Shown piece after piece: positions 54,212 through 63,112 of a stretch of 64,000 nt of DNA. The notes beneath the pieces were generated by a model. That model saw only the letters and a list, made by a program, of their open reading frames with translations. It did no database searches and was not told where the DNA came from. Origin of the DNA: Flavobacteriales bacterium (GTDB lineage Bacteria; Bacteroidota; Bacteroidia; Flavobacteriales; UBA7430); contig PAMD01000006.1 of the NCBI GenBank assembly GCA_002707145.1, positions 1 to 64,000 of the forward strand. The letters run 5' to 3'. Made by a program: the position numbers and the translations under genes. Numbering within the stretch: the stretch's first letter is position 1; each line of letters starts with the position of its first letter.

Positions 54212-57200
54212 TTAGTGTATAATTAAACTTTTACTAATTAGTATTCCCTCAACAGTTCGTGTTCTAATAATATACGACCCTGGTTCTAGTGCTTTTATAT
54301 TTACAACTTGAATCGCATCGACATGAAGAATAGAAATTAACTTCTTTCCTGCTAAATCCATAACACAAATAGACTCTAGAGATAATCCCTCACTAAGAAC
54401 AATAAAGGAATTACTTGCAGGGTTAGGAGATACAATTAGCTTATTATGCAGCTCAGCTATTCCAATTCCAGATTCACAGGAACCATCCTCAATAAGGGCA
54501 TCTAAATTATAATTTGGGGCTTCAATATCTGTACATCCAGTAATCAAGGATTGGTCACATCCGACAATAAAAGAGGTTGTTTCACCGAAGTCATAATCAC
54601 TTCCAGAAACAATTGTTTGACCACAAACCAAAATACTATATCCATCGCTATTTAAACCGTCTCCAGCACCATCCTCTATGGTGAAAGTCAAATATGAATT
54701 AGGGGGAAGGCAAAACAGATCATAATATGTTGTTTGGCTTTCTAGAGAATTTAAATCGGCAGAACCTATTAATTCTCCATCAACATTAGATAGTTGCCAT
54801 AATATTTCACCAGCAAACCAATCTGTTGTTAAGTTTAACTCAACTTCCATGGCTCCTAAACTGCAATTTGAAGTTTGATAAGTCACTGTGTAAGTTGTAG
54901 AATATCCCTCTTGATTAGTCACAACGACATCTAAGAAATATGATTCACCCGGGGGAGCATCGTCCGACAGAAAAATAGGGAAAGACAGAATAGTTTGTTG
55001 ACCTTGCTCAAATGAATCAAAAGAGACAGCATTTTCTAAAATCTGTAAGTAACTAAACTCTGATGAAATATTAGCTATTCCACCAGAACTGGTTGCTTGA
55101 CCTGAATTCTGAAGATAAAAGTTAATTTCGGCTGATTCACCGAAATCTAAAAAATTATTTTCGTCTGAATCATCTAAACTGTGGGAAATAACATCGAGAA
55201 AAGGTGCATTGACTATGAAACTTCCATAGGTAATCCATTCATTACCTTCTGAATCAGTTACGGTAAAAATGAGAGAAATAGGCTCTTGATCTTGAAACAT
55301 CCCTTGGAGTTCGATGTTGACAGCATCTGATATTGTTGAGACTCCTTCTGCCTGAATCTCTTCAATGAAAATAGGGTCTGAACTTATAACTACATTGTTA
55401 TTGCTGGATGATACGGTCAATTGAAGAGAACTGGTGGGTTCAGCTCCATAATTTTGAAGATCTACATCGATAGTAAAACTCTCTCCTGATTCAGCAACTC
55501 CATTTCCACCATCTCCATCATTTATACTTAATGCGGAAAAAACAATAAATGGATCATCAGATGCTATGATATTAATTCCTGAAATGTATACTTGTCTGTT
55601 TTGTTTACTCGCTACAATTTCTAGAGAACCATTGCTAGTCAATGGATTAAAAGAAAGTATTACCTCACCTAATTCATTAGAGTAGGAAGCATCTAATAAA
55701 ACTCCAGATTGATTGATTGCAACATAAGTATAGGGCTCTGTAGAGACATTTAAACTAGATGCTCCTAAAGGAATTACGTCTGAATGTAAAACTTCAAGAG
55801 ATGACGGCCTTCCATAATAGGTAAGTACAGTAGGATCTCCCATCAACATATATATTTCCCAATAATATTGATCATCCGAATTTGACTCAGAAACAGCCCA
55901 ATTTCCAGCCTGCAGCATTTGCCCTTGAGTAATCGACCAGATTTCTTCTAGCTCATCATTTTCATGAAAAGTACAATCATATACTGCTGGTGAGGATTCT
56001 TCATAGGTGGGATTTGCTGATATTGGTCCATTTCCAACGCCCCAATAAAAATCTTCATCCCAAAGAGTATTGTTGGTTGCACCAATATATCCCACTGCGC
56101 CTTTCTTTTCTGAACGAAGTAGTGCTTCACCTAAACAAGTAGCTCCATCAAAAGTATTAGATTGACAACAATTCCCAATGAATAGACCATATTGGTCTTC
56201 ATTCTGAAGGGAGATAACATCATAAACTTCAAAGGAAGGATCAGACCAGCCTGCAGGACCACAATGTGCGGTATAATTTGCAAATCCTACCCCTTCGCTA
56301 ATATGGTTAACAATTGCTTGTTCCGCAGCTTGAGTATCAGACTCAGGATATAAAAATGTATGAGTATTTAATTCATGAGCAGAATTAAAATAATAATTTG
56401 TCCCATAATTAATTTGGCCATTTCCATGGGTCGAGGCCCAGTAAGAATCAACTCCAGCAACCATGAGCATCTCGTCTAAATAACTAGGATCTGGCATGGT
56501 ATACTCCTCATATTGAATTGTCTTTTCAATTTGAGGTAAAAGCTCAGCAACTGAATTAGCAGAAAATCTTCCATAAAACATTTCAGGCAGGTAATCTCCT
56601 GCCCCGTCAAACTCACAATAATACATATCTGAAACATGTTGTCCTTGGTCAAAGCTTGGCATTTGTTCGTGATCCCCTACAATTAATAAATAAGATGGAG
56701 CAGGATTTTCTTCAGTCGCGTTTTCATAAATAGATTGAATGGATGCTTTCATTGATGCCGCTGTGTTTCCAGTACCACCTTGACCTTTATACATCTCGAT
56801 AACTTCGATACCCTTTCTTGTTTTCCATTGAATAAAATCTTGCAAAGCGTCTTCAAAAATTGGATCTGCAAGAAGAATCATTTTAATTGGAGTATTTGAA
56901 AAATCGTTCTTAAAAGAAGTGCTATTAGCTAACTTAGAAAAATGCATCTCAAATGATGGAGATTGGTAAGCCATTTTCTGTTGATGAATAGGGATTTCAA
57001 AAGCCAAATTAAATTGAACATTTTCTACCTCAAAAAGTGTATTTGTAATTGGATTATAAGAGAAGGGAGAGATCTCCAATCTAGCGATAGACTTACCACG
57101 CATTACTCCTATTCTTTCAACTGAAATTAGATCTTGTCCGTAAAATTCATCCAAGGAATAGGTATGTTTGTTTAAAATTAAACGTTCTGATTGGCCCTGG

Positions 57201-57562
57201 ATTTTTTTACTCCGAGAAGGCTGAGAAGGAAATACTTCATAAGGATAACCCCACTGGGCAAGATCAATCTCTCGAATATTTTTATGAGATACTTCAATAG
57301 ATATATCTCCGGCTTCAGGAACTTCAATTAATTTGGTAAATACAGGTAAATCTGGATTTCCAATATCGTATGATTTTGTCATACCCTGCATTTCCAAATT
57401 TGTGAAAAATTCACCTCTAAATTCAAAGTTATTGGGATATAGTACTCCAGTTTCAAAAATAAATTGGCTTGATGTATAGGAACTTGTTATTAATTGTAAA
57501 GAAGTGTTTTGCCCAAATAGACTAAAAGTAAATAACCAAAAAAAGAAAACTAATTTTTTCAT
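54212..57562 (-). CDS. Gingipain-like C25 cysteine protease with T9SS sorting domain
   Basis: 1116 aa from ATG 57562; a TTG three codons earlier is less likely. Signal peptide MKKLVFFFWLFTFSLFG, then a C25-type propeptide (about 20-225), the catalytic domain (about 225-590), an Ig-like domain, CARDB-like repeats (NDGDGGNGVAESGESF; DSDENNFLDFGESAEI) and a C-terminal sorting domain (SPNPASNSFIVLS...GSYIIRT...SLIIH). The dyad candidates are His433 in NYTAHCG and Cys466 in GNCCQSN, 33 residues apart, the same distance as His211-Cys244 in RgpB. It should be secreted by T9SS and degrade proteins outside the cell. Single gene. Confidence 0.92.
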   Translation of the reverse strand: MKKLVFFFWLFTFSLFGQNTSLQLITSSYTSSQFIFETGVLYPNNFEFRGEFFTNLEMQGMTKSYDIGNPDLPVFTKLIEVPEAGDISIEVSHKNIREIDLAQWGYPYEVFPSQPSRSKKIQGQSERLILNKHTYSLDEFYGQDLISVERIGVMRGKSIARLEISPFSYNPITNTLFEVENVQFNLAFEIPIHQQKMAYQSPSFEMHFSKLANSTSFKNDFSNTPIKMILLADPIFEDALQDFIQWKTRKGIEVIEMYKGQGGTGNTAASMKASIQSIYENATEENPAPSYLLIVGDHEQMPSFDQGQHVSDMYYCEFDGAGDYLPEMFYGRFSANSVAELLPQIEKTIQYEEYTMPDPSYLDEMLMVAGVDSYWASTHGNGQINYGTNYYFNSAHELNTHTFLYPESDTQAAEQAIVNHISEGVGFANYTAHCGPAGWSDPSFEVYDVISLQNEDQYGLFIGNCCQSNTFDGATCLGEALLRSEKKGAVGYIGATNNTLWDEDFYWGVGNGPISANPTYEESSPAVYDCTFHENDELEEIWSITQGQMLQAGNWAVSESNSDDQYYWEIYMLMGDPTVLTYYGRPSSLEVLHSDVIPLGASSLNVSTEPYTYVAINQSGVLLDASYSNELGEVILSFNPLTSNGSLEIVASKQNRQVYISGINIIASDDPFIVFSALSINDGDGGNGVAESGESFTIDVDLQNYGAEPTSSLQLTVSSSNNNVVISSDPIFIEEIQAEGVSTISDAVNIELQGMFQDQEPISLIFTVTDSEGNEWITYGSFIVNAPFLDVISHSLDDSDENNFLDFGESAEINFYLQNSGQATSSGGIANISSEFSYLQILENAVSFDSFEQGQQTILSFPIFLSDDAPPGESYFLDVVVTNQEGYSTTYTVTYQTSNCSLGAMEVELNLTTDWFAGEILWQLSNVDGELIGSADLNSLESQTTYYDLFCLPPNSYLTFTIEDGAGDGLNSDGYSILVCGQTIVSGSDYDFGETTSFIVGCDQSLITGCTDIEAPNYNLDALIEDGSCESGIGIAELHNKLIVSPNPASNSFIVLSEGLSLESICVMDLAGKKLISILHVDAIQVVNIKALEPGSYIIRTRTVEGILISKSLIIH

Positions 57563-57643
57563 AAATAACAAAAGATTATTGTAATTATTTGTAGTGTGAA
57601 TTTTGATAATTTAGACGATAAAATAAATGAAAATTGAATTTAT

Positions 57644-57934
57644 TTATAAATTTCGAACATATAATACCGCTTCTGTTATCTTTTCGTTAGCAGCTGCATA
57701 GTATGTGTTTTTACCGACTCGTTCGGAAACAAGAACTTGTTTATTCTTTAAGGTATTGAGATGGTGAGATGCGATAGCTTGCTCTACGTCTAAAGCTTTA
57801 AATATTTCTGTGACAGTCATTCGCTTTGAATTAAATAGCAATTCAATAATTGATATTCGAATAGGATGTCCCAAGACTTTTAAAATTGATGCGGCTTGTA
57901 ATAATGCCGGAGCGTTTAAGTCTATATTTTTCAT
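57644..57934 (-). CDS. ArsR-family winged-helix regulator without cysteines
   Basis: 96 aa. ILKVLGHPIRISIIELLF is the standard ArsR opening, followed by the HTH (MTVTEIFKALDVEQAIASHH with LNTLKNKQVL) and the wing ERVGKNTYYAAANEKI. There are no cysteines at all, so thiolate metal sensing in the ArsR/CadC manner is excluded; it may sense another signal or act through other ligands. It lies 103 bases downstream of rpoN on the same strand, and a regulated target is not obvious in the window. Confidence 0.9.
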   Translation of the reverse strand: MKNIDLNAPALLQAASILKVLGHPIRISIIELLFNSKRMTVTEIFKALDVEQAIASHHLNTLKNKQVLVSERVGKNTYYAAANEKITEAVLYVRNL

Positions 57935-58037
57935 ACTTGTTGAAGGGTTAGATTTGTAAATATAAGCATAAGTATTTTAGAAATCAATATCTTAAATACA
58001 CATCAATTTAAATAAAATTGGAACATTTGATGCTTTT

Positions 58038-59492
58038 CTATTTCAAACGTAACTCTTTTCTCAATCGTGCAACAGGAATATTCAGCTGCTCTCTATATTT
58101 AGCTACAGTTCTTCTTGCAATCGGGTATCCCCGTTCTTTCAAAATAGCCATTAATCTTGAATCTGTTAAAGGTTTTATTTTAACTTCATTATTAATCACA
58201 TCCATTAGAATCATTTTGATTTCTTTTGAGGAGACATTGTCTCCCTGATCATTTTTCATCGCTTCAGAAAAAAAGTATTTGATGAGAAAGGTTCCATATG
58301 GGCTATCCACATATTTACTATTTGCAACTCGAGAAACTGTTGAAATATCCATATCTATTATATCAGCAATATCTTTTAAAATCATAGGCTTAAGATCAGC
58401 CTCATCTCCACTTAGGAAATAATTCTTTTGAAAATTCATAATGGAAGTCATAGTGATCATTAATGTATGGTGCCTTTGACGAATGGCATCAATAAACCAT
58501 GATGCAGAATCTAATTTTTGTTTGACAAACATGATGGTTTCATTTTGCTCTTTTGATTTACTGACATCTCCTAGCTCTTTATATGATTCAAGCATTTCAC
58601 TATAAGCTCTGTTAACTTTTAATTCAGGTATCATTCCAGTATTCAATGATAAGTTTAATAGTCCTTCTGAAATCGTTATTTTAAAGTCAGGAATTATGTG
58701 TTGAACTATTTTGGTAGAGCTAAATGCAGTTGGCTTTGGATTTAATTTACTAATCTCATTTAGAGCATTTTGAAGGGATTCTTCATTGACAGAGAGCTTT
58801 GAAATCAACTTTTTGTAATGTTTCTTTGATAGAGCGTTGAAATGATTTAAAACAACTTCTGTAGCCAATTCAATGCTAGAATTTATAGGTTTTCTTTTCA
58901 ACTGTAACAAAATACATTCTTGCAAGGATCGAGCCCCGACTCCAGGTGGATCTAAATCTTGAACTACTCTCAAAACTTCTAAAACTTCATCTAAGTTTGT
59001 TTCTATGCCTTGAGAAAAAGCAAGATCGTCAACTATTGCTAATATATCTCTTCTGATATAACCTTCATCACTAATACAACCTATCAAAAAAATTCCAATT
59101 TGATAGCTATGATCATCTAAATTTCGAAGTGAAAGTTGTTTCTCTAAAAAATCTAAAGAGCTAACTCCCATTGCTAATGGAATAGACTTGTCTTCTTGGT
59201 CGGGGGATGAGTTATTGGCTACAAGTCGGTATCGTGGAATCTCATCATCACTCAAATATTCGTCTATATTTACTTCATCTCCGTCTCTAGACTGATCTTG
59301 TGTTGAATCAAAGGAATCTGACTCTAAATTCTCGATATGATCAATGACTTCTTCGATTGCAGGATTCTCTTCTATCTCTTCTTTTACTTTCTGCTCCAGT
59401 TCAATGGTCGGAAGCTGAATTAACTTCATTAACCTGATCTGCTGTGGAGATAGTTTTTGGGAGATTTTTTGTTGAAGAGACTGCTTTAACAT
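58038..59492 (-). CDS. rpoN: RNA polymerase sigma-54 factor RpoN
   Basis: 484 aa. Region I (MLKQSLQQKISQKLSPQQIR, then LMKLIQLPTIELEQKV) contacts enhancer-binding activators. An acidic region II follows (about 50-90), then the core-binding domain (LDPPGVGARSLQECILLQLK) and the DNA-binding part with SRVANSKYVDSPYGTF. The RpoN box ARRTVAKYR is at 459-467. It lies 6 bases after asnS and shares its transcript. No bacterial enhancer-binding protein gene or clear -24/-12 promoter was noticed in the window. Confidence 0.97.
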   Translation of the reverse strand: MLKQSLQQKISQKLSPQQIRLMKLIQLPTIELEQKVKEEIEENPAIEEVIDHIENLESDSFDSTQDQSRDGDEVNIDEYLSDDEIPRYRLVANNSSPDQEDKSIPLAMGVSSLDFLEKQLSLRNLDDHSYQIGIFLIGCISDEGYIRRDILAIVDDLAFSQGIETNLDEVLEVLRVVQDLDPPGVGARSLQECILLQLKRKPINSSIELATEVVLNHFNALSKKHYKKLISKLSVNEESLQNALNEISKLNPKPTAFSSTKIVQHIIPDFKITISEGLLNLSLNTGMIPELKVNRAYSEMLESYKELGDVSKSKEQNETIMFVKQKLDSASWFIDAIRQRHHTLMITMTSIMNFQKNYFLSGDEADLKPMILKDIADIIDMDISTVSRVANSKYVDSPYGTFLIKYFFSEAMKNDQGDNVSSKEIKMILMDVINNEVKIKPLTDSRLMAILKERGYPIARRTVAKYREQLNIPVARLRKELRLK

Positions 59493-59498
59493 AAAAAA

Positions 59499-60929
59499 TT
59501 AAAAATCTGCATTATTAGGTGTTCTGGGAAATGGAATTACATCTCTAATATTTTTCATACCTGTCACAAATAGTATTAACCTTTCAAAACCTAGACCAAA
59601 ACCACTGTGGGGAACTGTTCCAAATTTTCTAGAATCCACGTACCAGGAGAGTTCATTTTGTGAAACATTCAGCTCTTGCATTCGAGAAGTTAAAATATCC
59701 AAACGCTCTTCTCTTTGAGAGCCTCCGATAATTTCTCCTATTCCCGGAAACAAAACATCCATAGCTCGAACTGTCTTACCATCATCGTTCATTCTCATGT
59801 AAAAAGCCTTGATATCTTTTGGGTAGTCAGTTATAATTACTGGTTTTTTAAACTTATTTTCTACTAAAAATCGTTCATGTTCAGATTGAAAATCAGTACC
59901 CCACTCCTCAATTAAATATTTAAACTTTTTCTTTTTGTTAGGTTTGGAATTTCTTAGAATATAAAAGGCTTCAGTATAAGTAATTCGTTCAAAATCATTC
60001 TCTGTGACGAATTGCAATTTTTCTATTAAATTCATTTCTTGGCGGTCTTCTTTTTTCTTGTATTTATCCTCTTCAACCAGACGATAGTTGAGAAAAGCCA
60101 AATCATCTGCACATTTCTCAAGCGCATATAAACAAAGATATTGAAGCAACTCTTGGGCCAAATACATGTTGTCATTCAAATCGGCAAAAGCAAGCTCGGG
60201 TTCAACCATCCAGAACTCTGCCAAATGCCTAGAAGTATTAGAATTCTCAGCTCTAAAGGTTGGACCAAATGTATAAACCTTACCCAGAGCTAAGGCGGCC
60301 ATTTCAGCTTCTAACTGCCCAGAAACAGTCAAATTTGTTTCCTTTCCAAAAAAATCGACCGAATAATCGATTCCCCCGTCTTGATTTAGGGGAGGAGTAA
60401 TCTTATCTAAGGTACTAACGGAAAACATTTCCCCAACTCCTTCACAATCTGCTCCAGTGATAATAGGAGTATGAATATTAGAAAAGCCCTTACTATTAAA
60501 AAACTGATGAATTGCAAAGGTCATAGCGTGACGAATTCTAAATATCGCCCCAAAGGTGTTCGTCCTAAATCTTAAATGGGCTTTTTCTCTAAGAAATTCT
60601 AGAGAATGTTTTTTTGGTTGGAGAGGATATTCTTCAGGATTAGCTTGACCCACAATTTCAAGTTTATGCGCCAACAATTCAACTGCCTGACCTGCACCCT
60701 TGGAGACTACCAACTTACCTTCGACCAATATACTTGCTCCGGTATTAATTACCTTGAGCGTATCCTCAAAATGAACTCCTTCTACCACGATCTGAATATT
60801 ATGAAGGGTAGAGCCATCATTTAAAGCTATAAAGCATACATTTTTACTACCTCTTTTTGATCTAACCCATCCTTTTAATTGAACCAAATCCTGAGATATT
60901 GCCGAACTTAAAACTTTTTTTATATCCAT
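59499..60929 (-). CDS. asnS: Asparagine-tRNA ligase
   Basis: 476 aa from ATG 60929; a TTG three codons upstream is the alternative. The N-terminal OB fold ([20 protein letters not shown]) binds the anticodon; class II motifs include [15 protein letters not shown], the asparagine-type [20 protein letters not shown] (motif 2) and [15 protein letters not shown] (motif 3) with the ending RTPNNADF. The final PRTPNNADF and the NS/SNTSRHL motif distinguish AsnS from AspS. First gene with rpoN; a -7 box lies upstream. Confidence 0.97.
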   Translation of the reverse strand: MDIKKVLSSAISQDLVQLKGWVRSKRGSKNVCFIALNDGSTLHNIQIVVEGVHFEDTLKVINTGASILVEGKLVVSKGAGQAVELLAHKLEIVGQANPEEYPLQPKKHSLEFLREKAHLRFRTNTFGAIFRIRHAMTFAIHQFFNSKGFSNIHTPIITGADCEGVGEMFSVSTLDKITPPLNQDGGIDYSVDFFGKETNLTVSGQLEAEMAALALGKVYTFGPTFRAENSNTSRHLAEFWMVEPELAFADLNDNMYLAQELLQYLCLYALEKCADDLAFLNYRLVEEDKYKKKEDRQEMNLIEKLQFVTENDFERITYTEAFYILRNSKPNKKKKFKYLIEEWGTDFQSEHERFLVENKFKKPVIITDYPKDIKAFYMRMNDDGKTVRAMDVLFPGIGEIIGGSQREERLDILTSRMQELNVSQNELSWYVDSRKFGTVPHSGFGLGFERLILFVTGMKNIRDVIPFPRTPNNADF

Positions 60930-60970
60930 CTCAAACAAATAATAATTTTTTATAATTGATAACTCGATAA

Positions 60971-60978
60971 CAAATTTA
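60971..60978 (-). promoter_or_regulatory. -7 box upstream of asnS-rpoN
   Basis: Minus strand TAAATTTG, a perfect TAnnTTTG, 41 nt before the asnS ATG at 60929. No TTTG is present at the usual distance. Confidence 0.4.
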
Positions 60979-61116
60979 AATTTTTATTGTCGATTTAATG
61001 CATTTTACCTGATCAAAAATTAATTGCAATTTAAAAATGGTATTATTTTTGAGGTGGTCGAAAACTATTTTCATTTTTGTAGAACAATTATTACTATAAA
61101 TATGCCAATTGTTTAG

Positions 61117-61124
61117 TAACTTTG
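61117..61124 (+). promoter_or_regulatory. -7 box upstream of dxs
   Basis: TAACTTTG, a perfect TAnnTTTG, 24 nt before the TTG start at 61149. It overlaps the farthest in-frame TTG (61122), which therefore cannot be the start if this promoter is used. No matching -33 box was found. A second candidate TATTTTTG lies at 61044-61051. Confidence 0.5.
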
Positions 61125-61148
61125 CAGTATAACTACAACTTTTTAAAT

Positions 61149-63071
61149 TTGTCACAAGAAAAAACTTACATTTTAGATAAAATTGACTTTCCTTCGGATT
61201 TAAAAACCCTAGATAGTTCAGAATTAAAGCAGTTATCCATAGAGTTAAGGCAATTCATTGTGGACATTGTCTCAGTGAATGGAGGACATTTTGGGGCTAG
61301 CTTAGGAGTTGTTGAACTTTCTGTTGCTCTTCACCATGTTTTCAATACACCTTACGATCAACTTGTCTGGGATGTAGGTCACCAAGCATATGGCCACAAG
61401 ATTCTCACTGGTAGAAAAAACATTTTCCACACCAATAGAAAATTTAAAGGAATTAGTGGATTCCCCAAACGTGAGGAAAGTGTTTATGACACCTTCGGAG
61501 TAGGGCATTCTTCCACATCAATTGGAGCAGCACTTGGAATGTCGATCGCTTCAAAGCTTAATGGTGACTCAGACAAACAACATATTGCAGTAATTGGAGA
61601 CGGTGCACTAACAGGAGGACAAGCTTTTGAGGCTTTAAATCATGCCGGGATTGAAAACTCAAATCTTCTTGTAATTTTGAATGACAATTGCATGTCTATT
61701 GACCCTAATGTAGGGGCTCTAAAAGAATATCTTACGGACATAACTACCTCACGAACTTACAATAAAGTAAAAAATGAGGTGTGGGATTTACTTGGTAAGT
61801 TTAGTAAATTTGGACCCAATTCTCAAGCCATCGTTCAAAAGATAGAAAACTCTATAAAGTCTTCAATGCTCGAGCAAAGTAATTACTTTGAATCATTAAA
61901 TTTTAGATATTTTGGTCCAGTTGATGGACACAATGTTGAGCATCTTGTTCATGTGCTTGAGGATTTAAAAAACATCCCTGGACCTAAAATTCTTCATTGC
62001 ATCACAACAAAAGGAAAAGGATATCAGCCTGCTGAAGATGGTGACACAACAAAATGGCATGCTCCAGGACTTTTTCATAAGGATTCCGGAAAATCTCTAA
62101 GCATTACAAAAAATATTACCTCCCCTCAAAAATACCAAGACATATTTGGCCATACAATAATTGAACTTGCGAAAAAAAATGATAAAATTGTAGGAGTAAC
62201 CCCTGCAATGCCAACTGGTTGCTCATTAAAATATATGATGGAGGAAATGCCAGACAGGGCCTTTGATGTTGGAATTGCGGAACAACATGCCGTAACTTTT
62301 TCTGCGGGAATGGCAACCCAAGGAATGCTTCCTTTTTGTAATATTTACTCAACATTCATGCAAAGAGCATTTGACCAAGTAGTTCACGATGTAGCAATAC
62401 AGAATTTAAATGTGATTTTTTGCCTTGACAGGGCTGGACTAGTTGGAGAAGATGGACCTACTCATCATGGAGTATTTGATATCGCCTATTTTCGATGCAT
62501 CCCAAATATGACAATATCTGCCCCAATGAATGAGCAAGAACTTCGAAATCTAATGTTTACTGCTCAGGATGAAGAACTCGGACCATTTGTTATTAGGTAT
62601 CCCCGAGGAAAAGGAGTCATGATTGACTGGAAAACTGATTTCAAATCGATTAAAATAGGAACTGGAAGAAAATTAAGATCTGGAAAAGATATTGCTATTT
62701 TATCACTAGGACATATTGGGAACTATGCCTCTGAAGTCTGCTCGGAATATGATAAAAAGGGATTTCATATTGGGCATTACGACATGAGATTCGCAAAACC
62801 GTTGGATCATAAAATCCTGCATGAGGTTTTTCAACAATATACTCATGTAATTACGATTGAAGATGGATGTATTTCAGGAGGTATGGGCTCCTCTATACTT
62901 GAATTTATGGCTGACAATCAATACAACTCCCAAGTTTATCGCTTGGGAATACCAGATAATTTTATTGAACATGGCCCTCAAAAACAATTACATGACATTT
63001 GTGGCTATAGCCCTGATAAAATAAAAGCCAAGGTTGAGCAAATAAAATCTGAATTAAATTTAGCTATTTAG
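61149..63071 (+). CDS. dxs: 1-deoxy-D-xylulose-5-phosphate synthase
   Basis: 640 aa from TTG 61149 (MSQEKTYILDKIDFPSDLKT). The frame contains no ATG before the conserved region, and the only earlier TTG lies in the -7 box. DXS condenses pyruvate with glyceraldehyde 3-phosphate, the first step of the MEP isoprenoid pathway. Thiamine diphosphate motif GDGALTGGQAFEALNHAG...NDN, YFGPVDGHN, the catalytic Glu in GIAEQHAVTFSAGMA and the C-terminal ITIEDGCISGGMGSSILEF are all present. It is divergent from asnS and convergent with accC. Confidence 0.96.
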   Translation: MSQEKTYILDKIDFPSDLKTLDSSELKQLSIELRQFIVDIVSVNGGHFGASLGVVELSVALHHVFNTPYDQLVWDVGHQAYGHKILTGRKNIFHTNRKFKGISGFPKREESVYDTFGVGHSSTSIGAALGMSIASKLNGDSDKQHIAVIGDGALTGGQAFEALNHAGIENSNLLVILNDNCMSIDPNVGALKEYLTDITTSRTYNKVKNEVWDLLGKFSKFGPNSQAIVQKIENSIKSSMLEQSNYFESLNFRYFGPVDGHNVEHLVHVLEDLKNIPGPKILHCITTKGKGYQPAEDGDTTKWHAPGLFHKDSGKSLSITKNITSPQKYQDIFGHTIIELAKKNDKIVGVTPAMPTGCSLKYMMEEMPDRAFDVGIAEQHAVTFSAGMATQGMLPFCNIYSTFMQRAFDQVVHDVAIQNLNVIFCLDRAGLVGEDGPTHHGVFDIAYFRCIPNMTISAPMNEQELRNLMFTAQDEELGPFVIRYPRGKGVMIDWKTDFKSIKIGTGRKLRSGKDIAILSLGHIGNYASEVCSEYDKKGFHIGHYDMRFAKPLDHKILHEVFQQYTHVITIEDGCISGGMGSSILEFMADNQYNSQVYRLGIPDNFIEHGPQKQLHDICGYSPDKIKAKVEQIKSELNLAI

Positions 63072-63112
63072 TTTAAAGAAAATCCTCAATAAATCCCTAA
63101 AACAAATAAGAA

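Noticed and set aside
57572..61148. Sigma-54 type (-24/-12) promoters near rpoN
   Set aside because: No TGGCAC-N5-TTGCA-like sequence was seen in the gaps around rpoN; scanning by eye cannot exclude one elsewhere.
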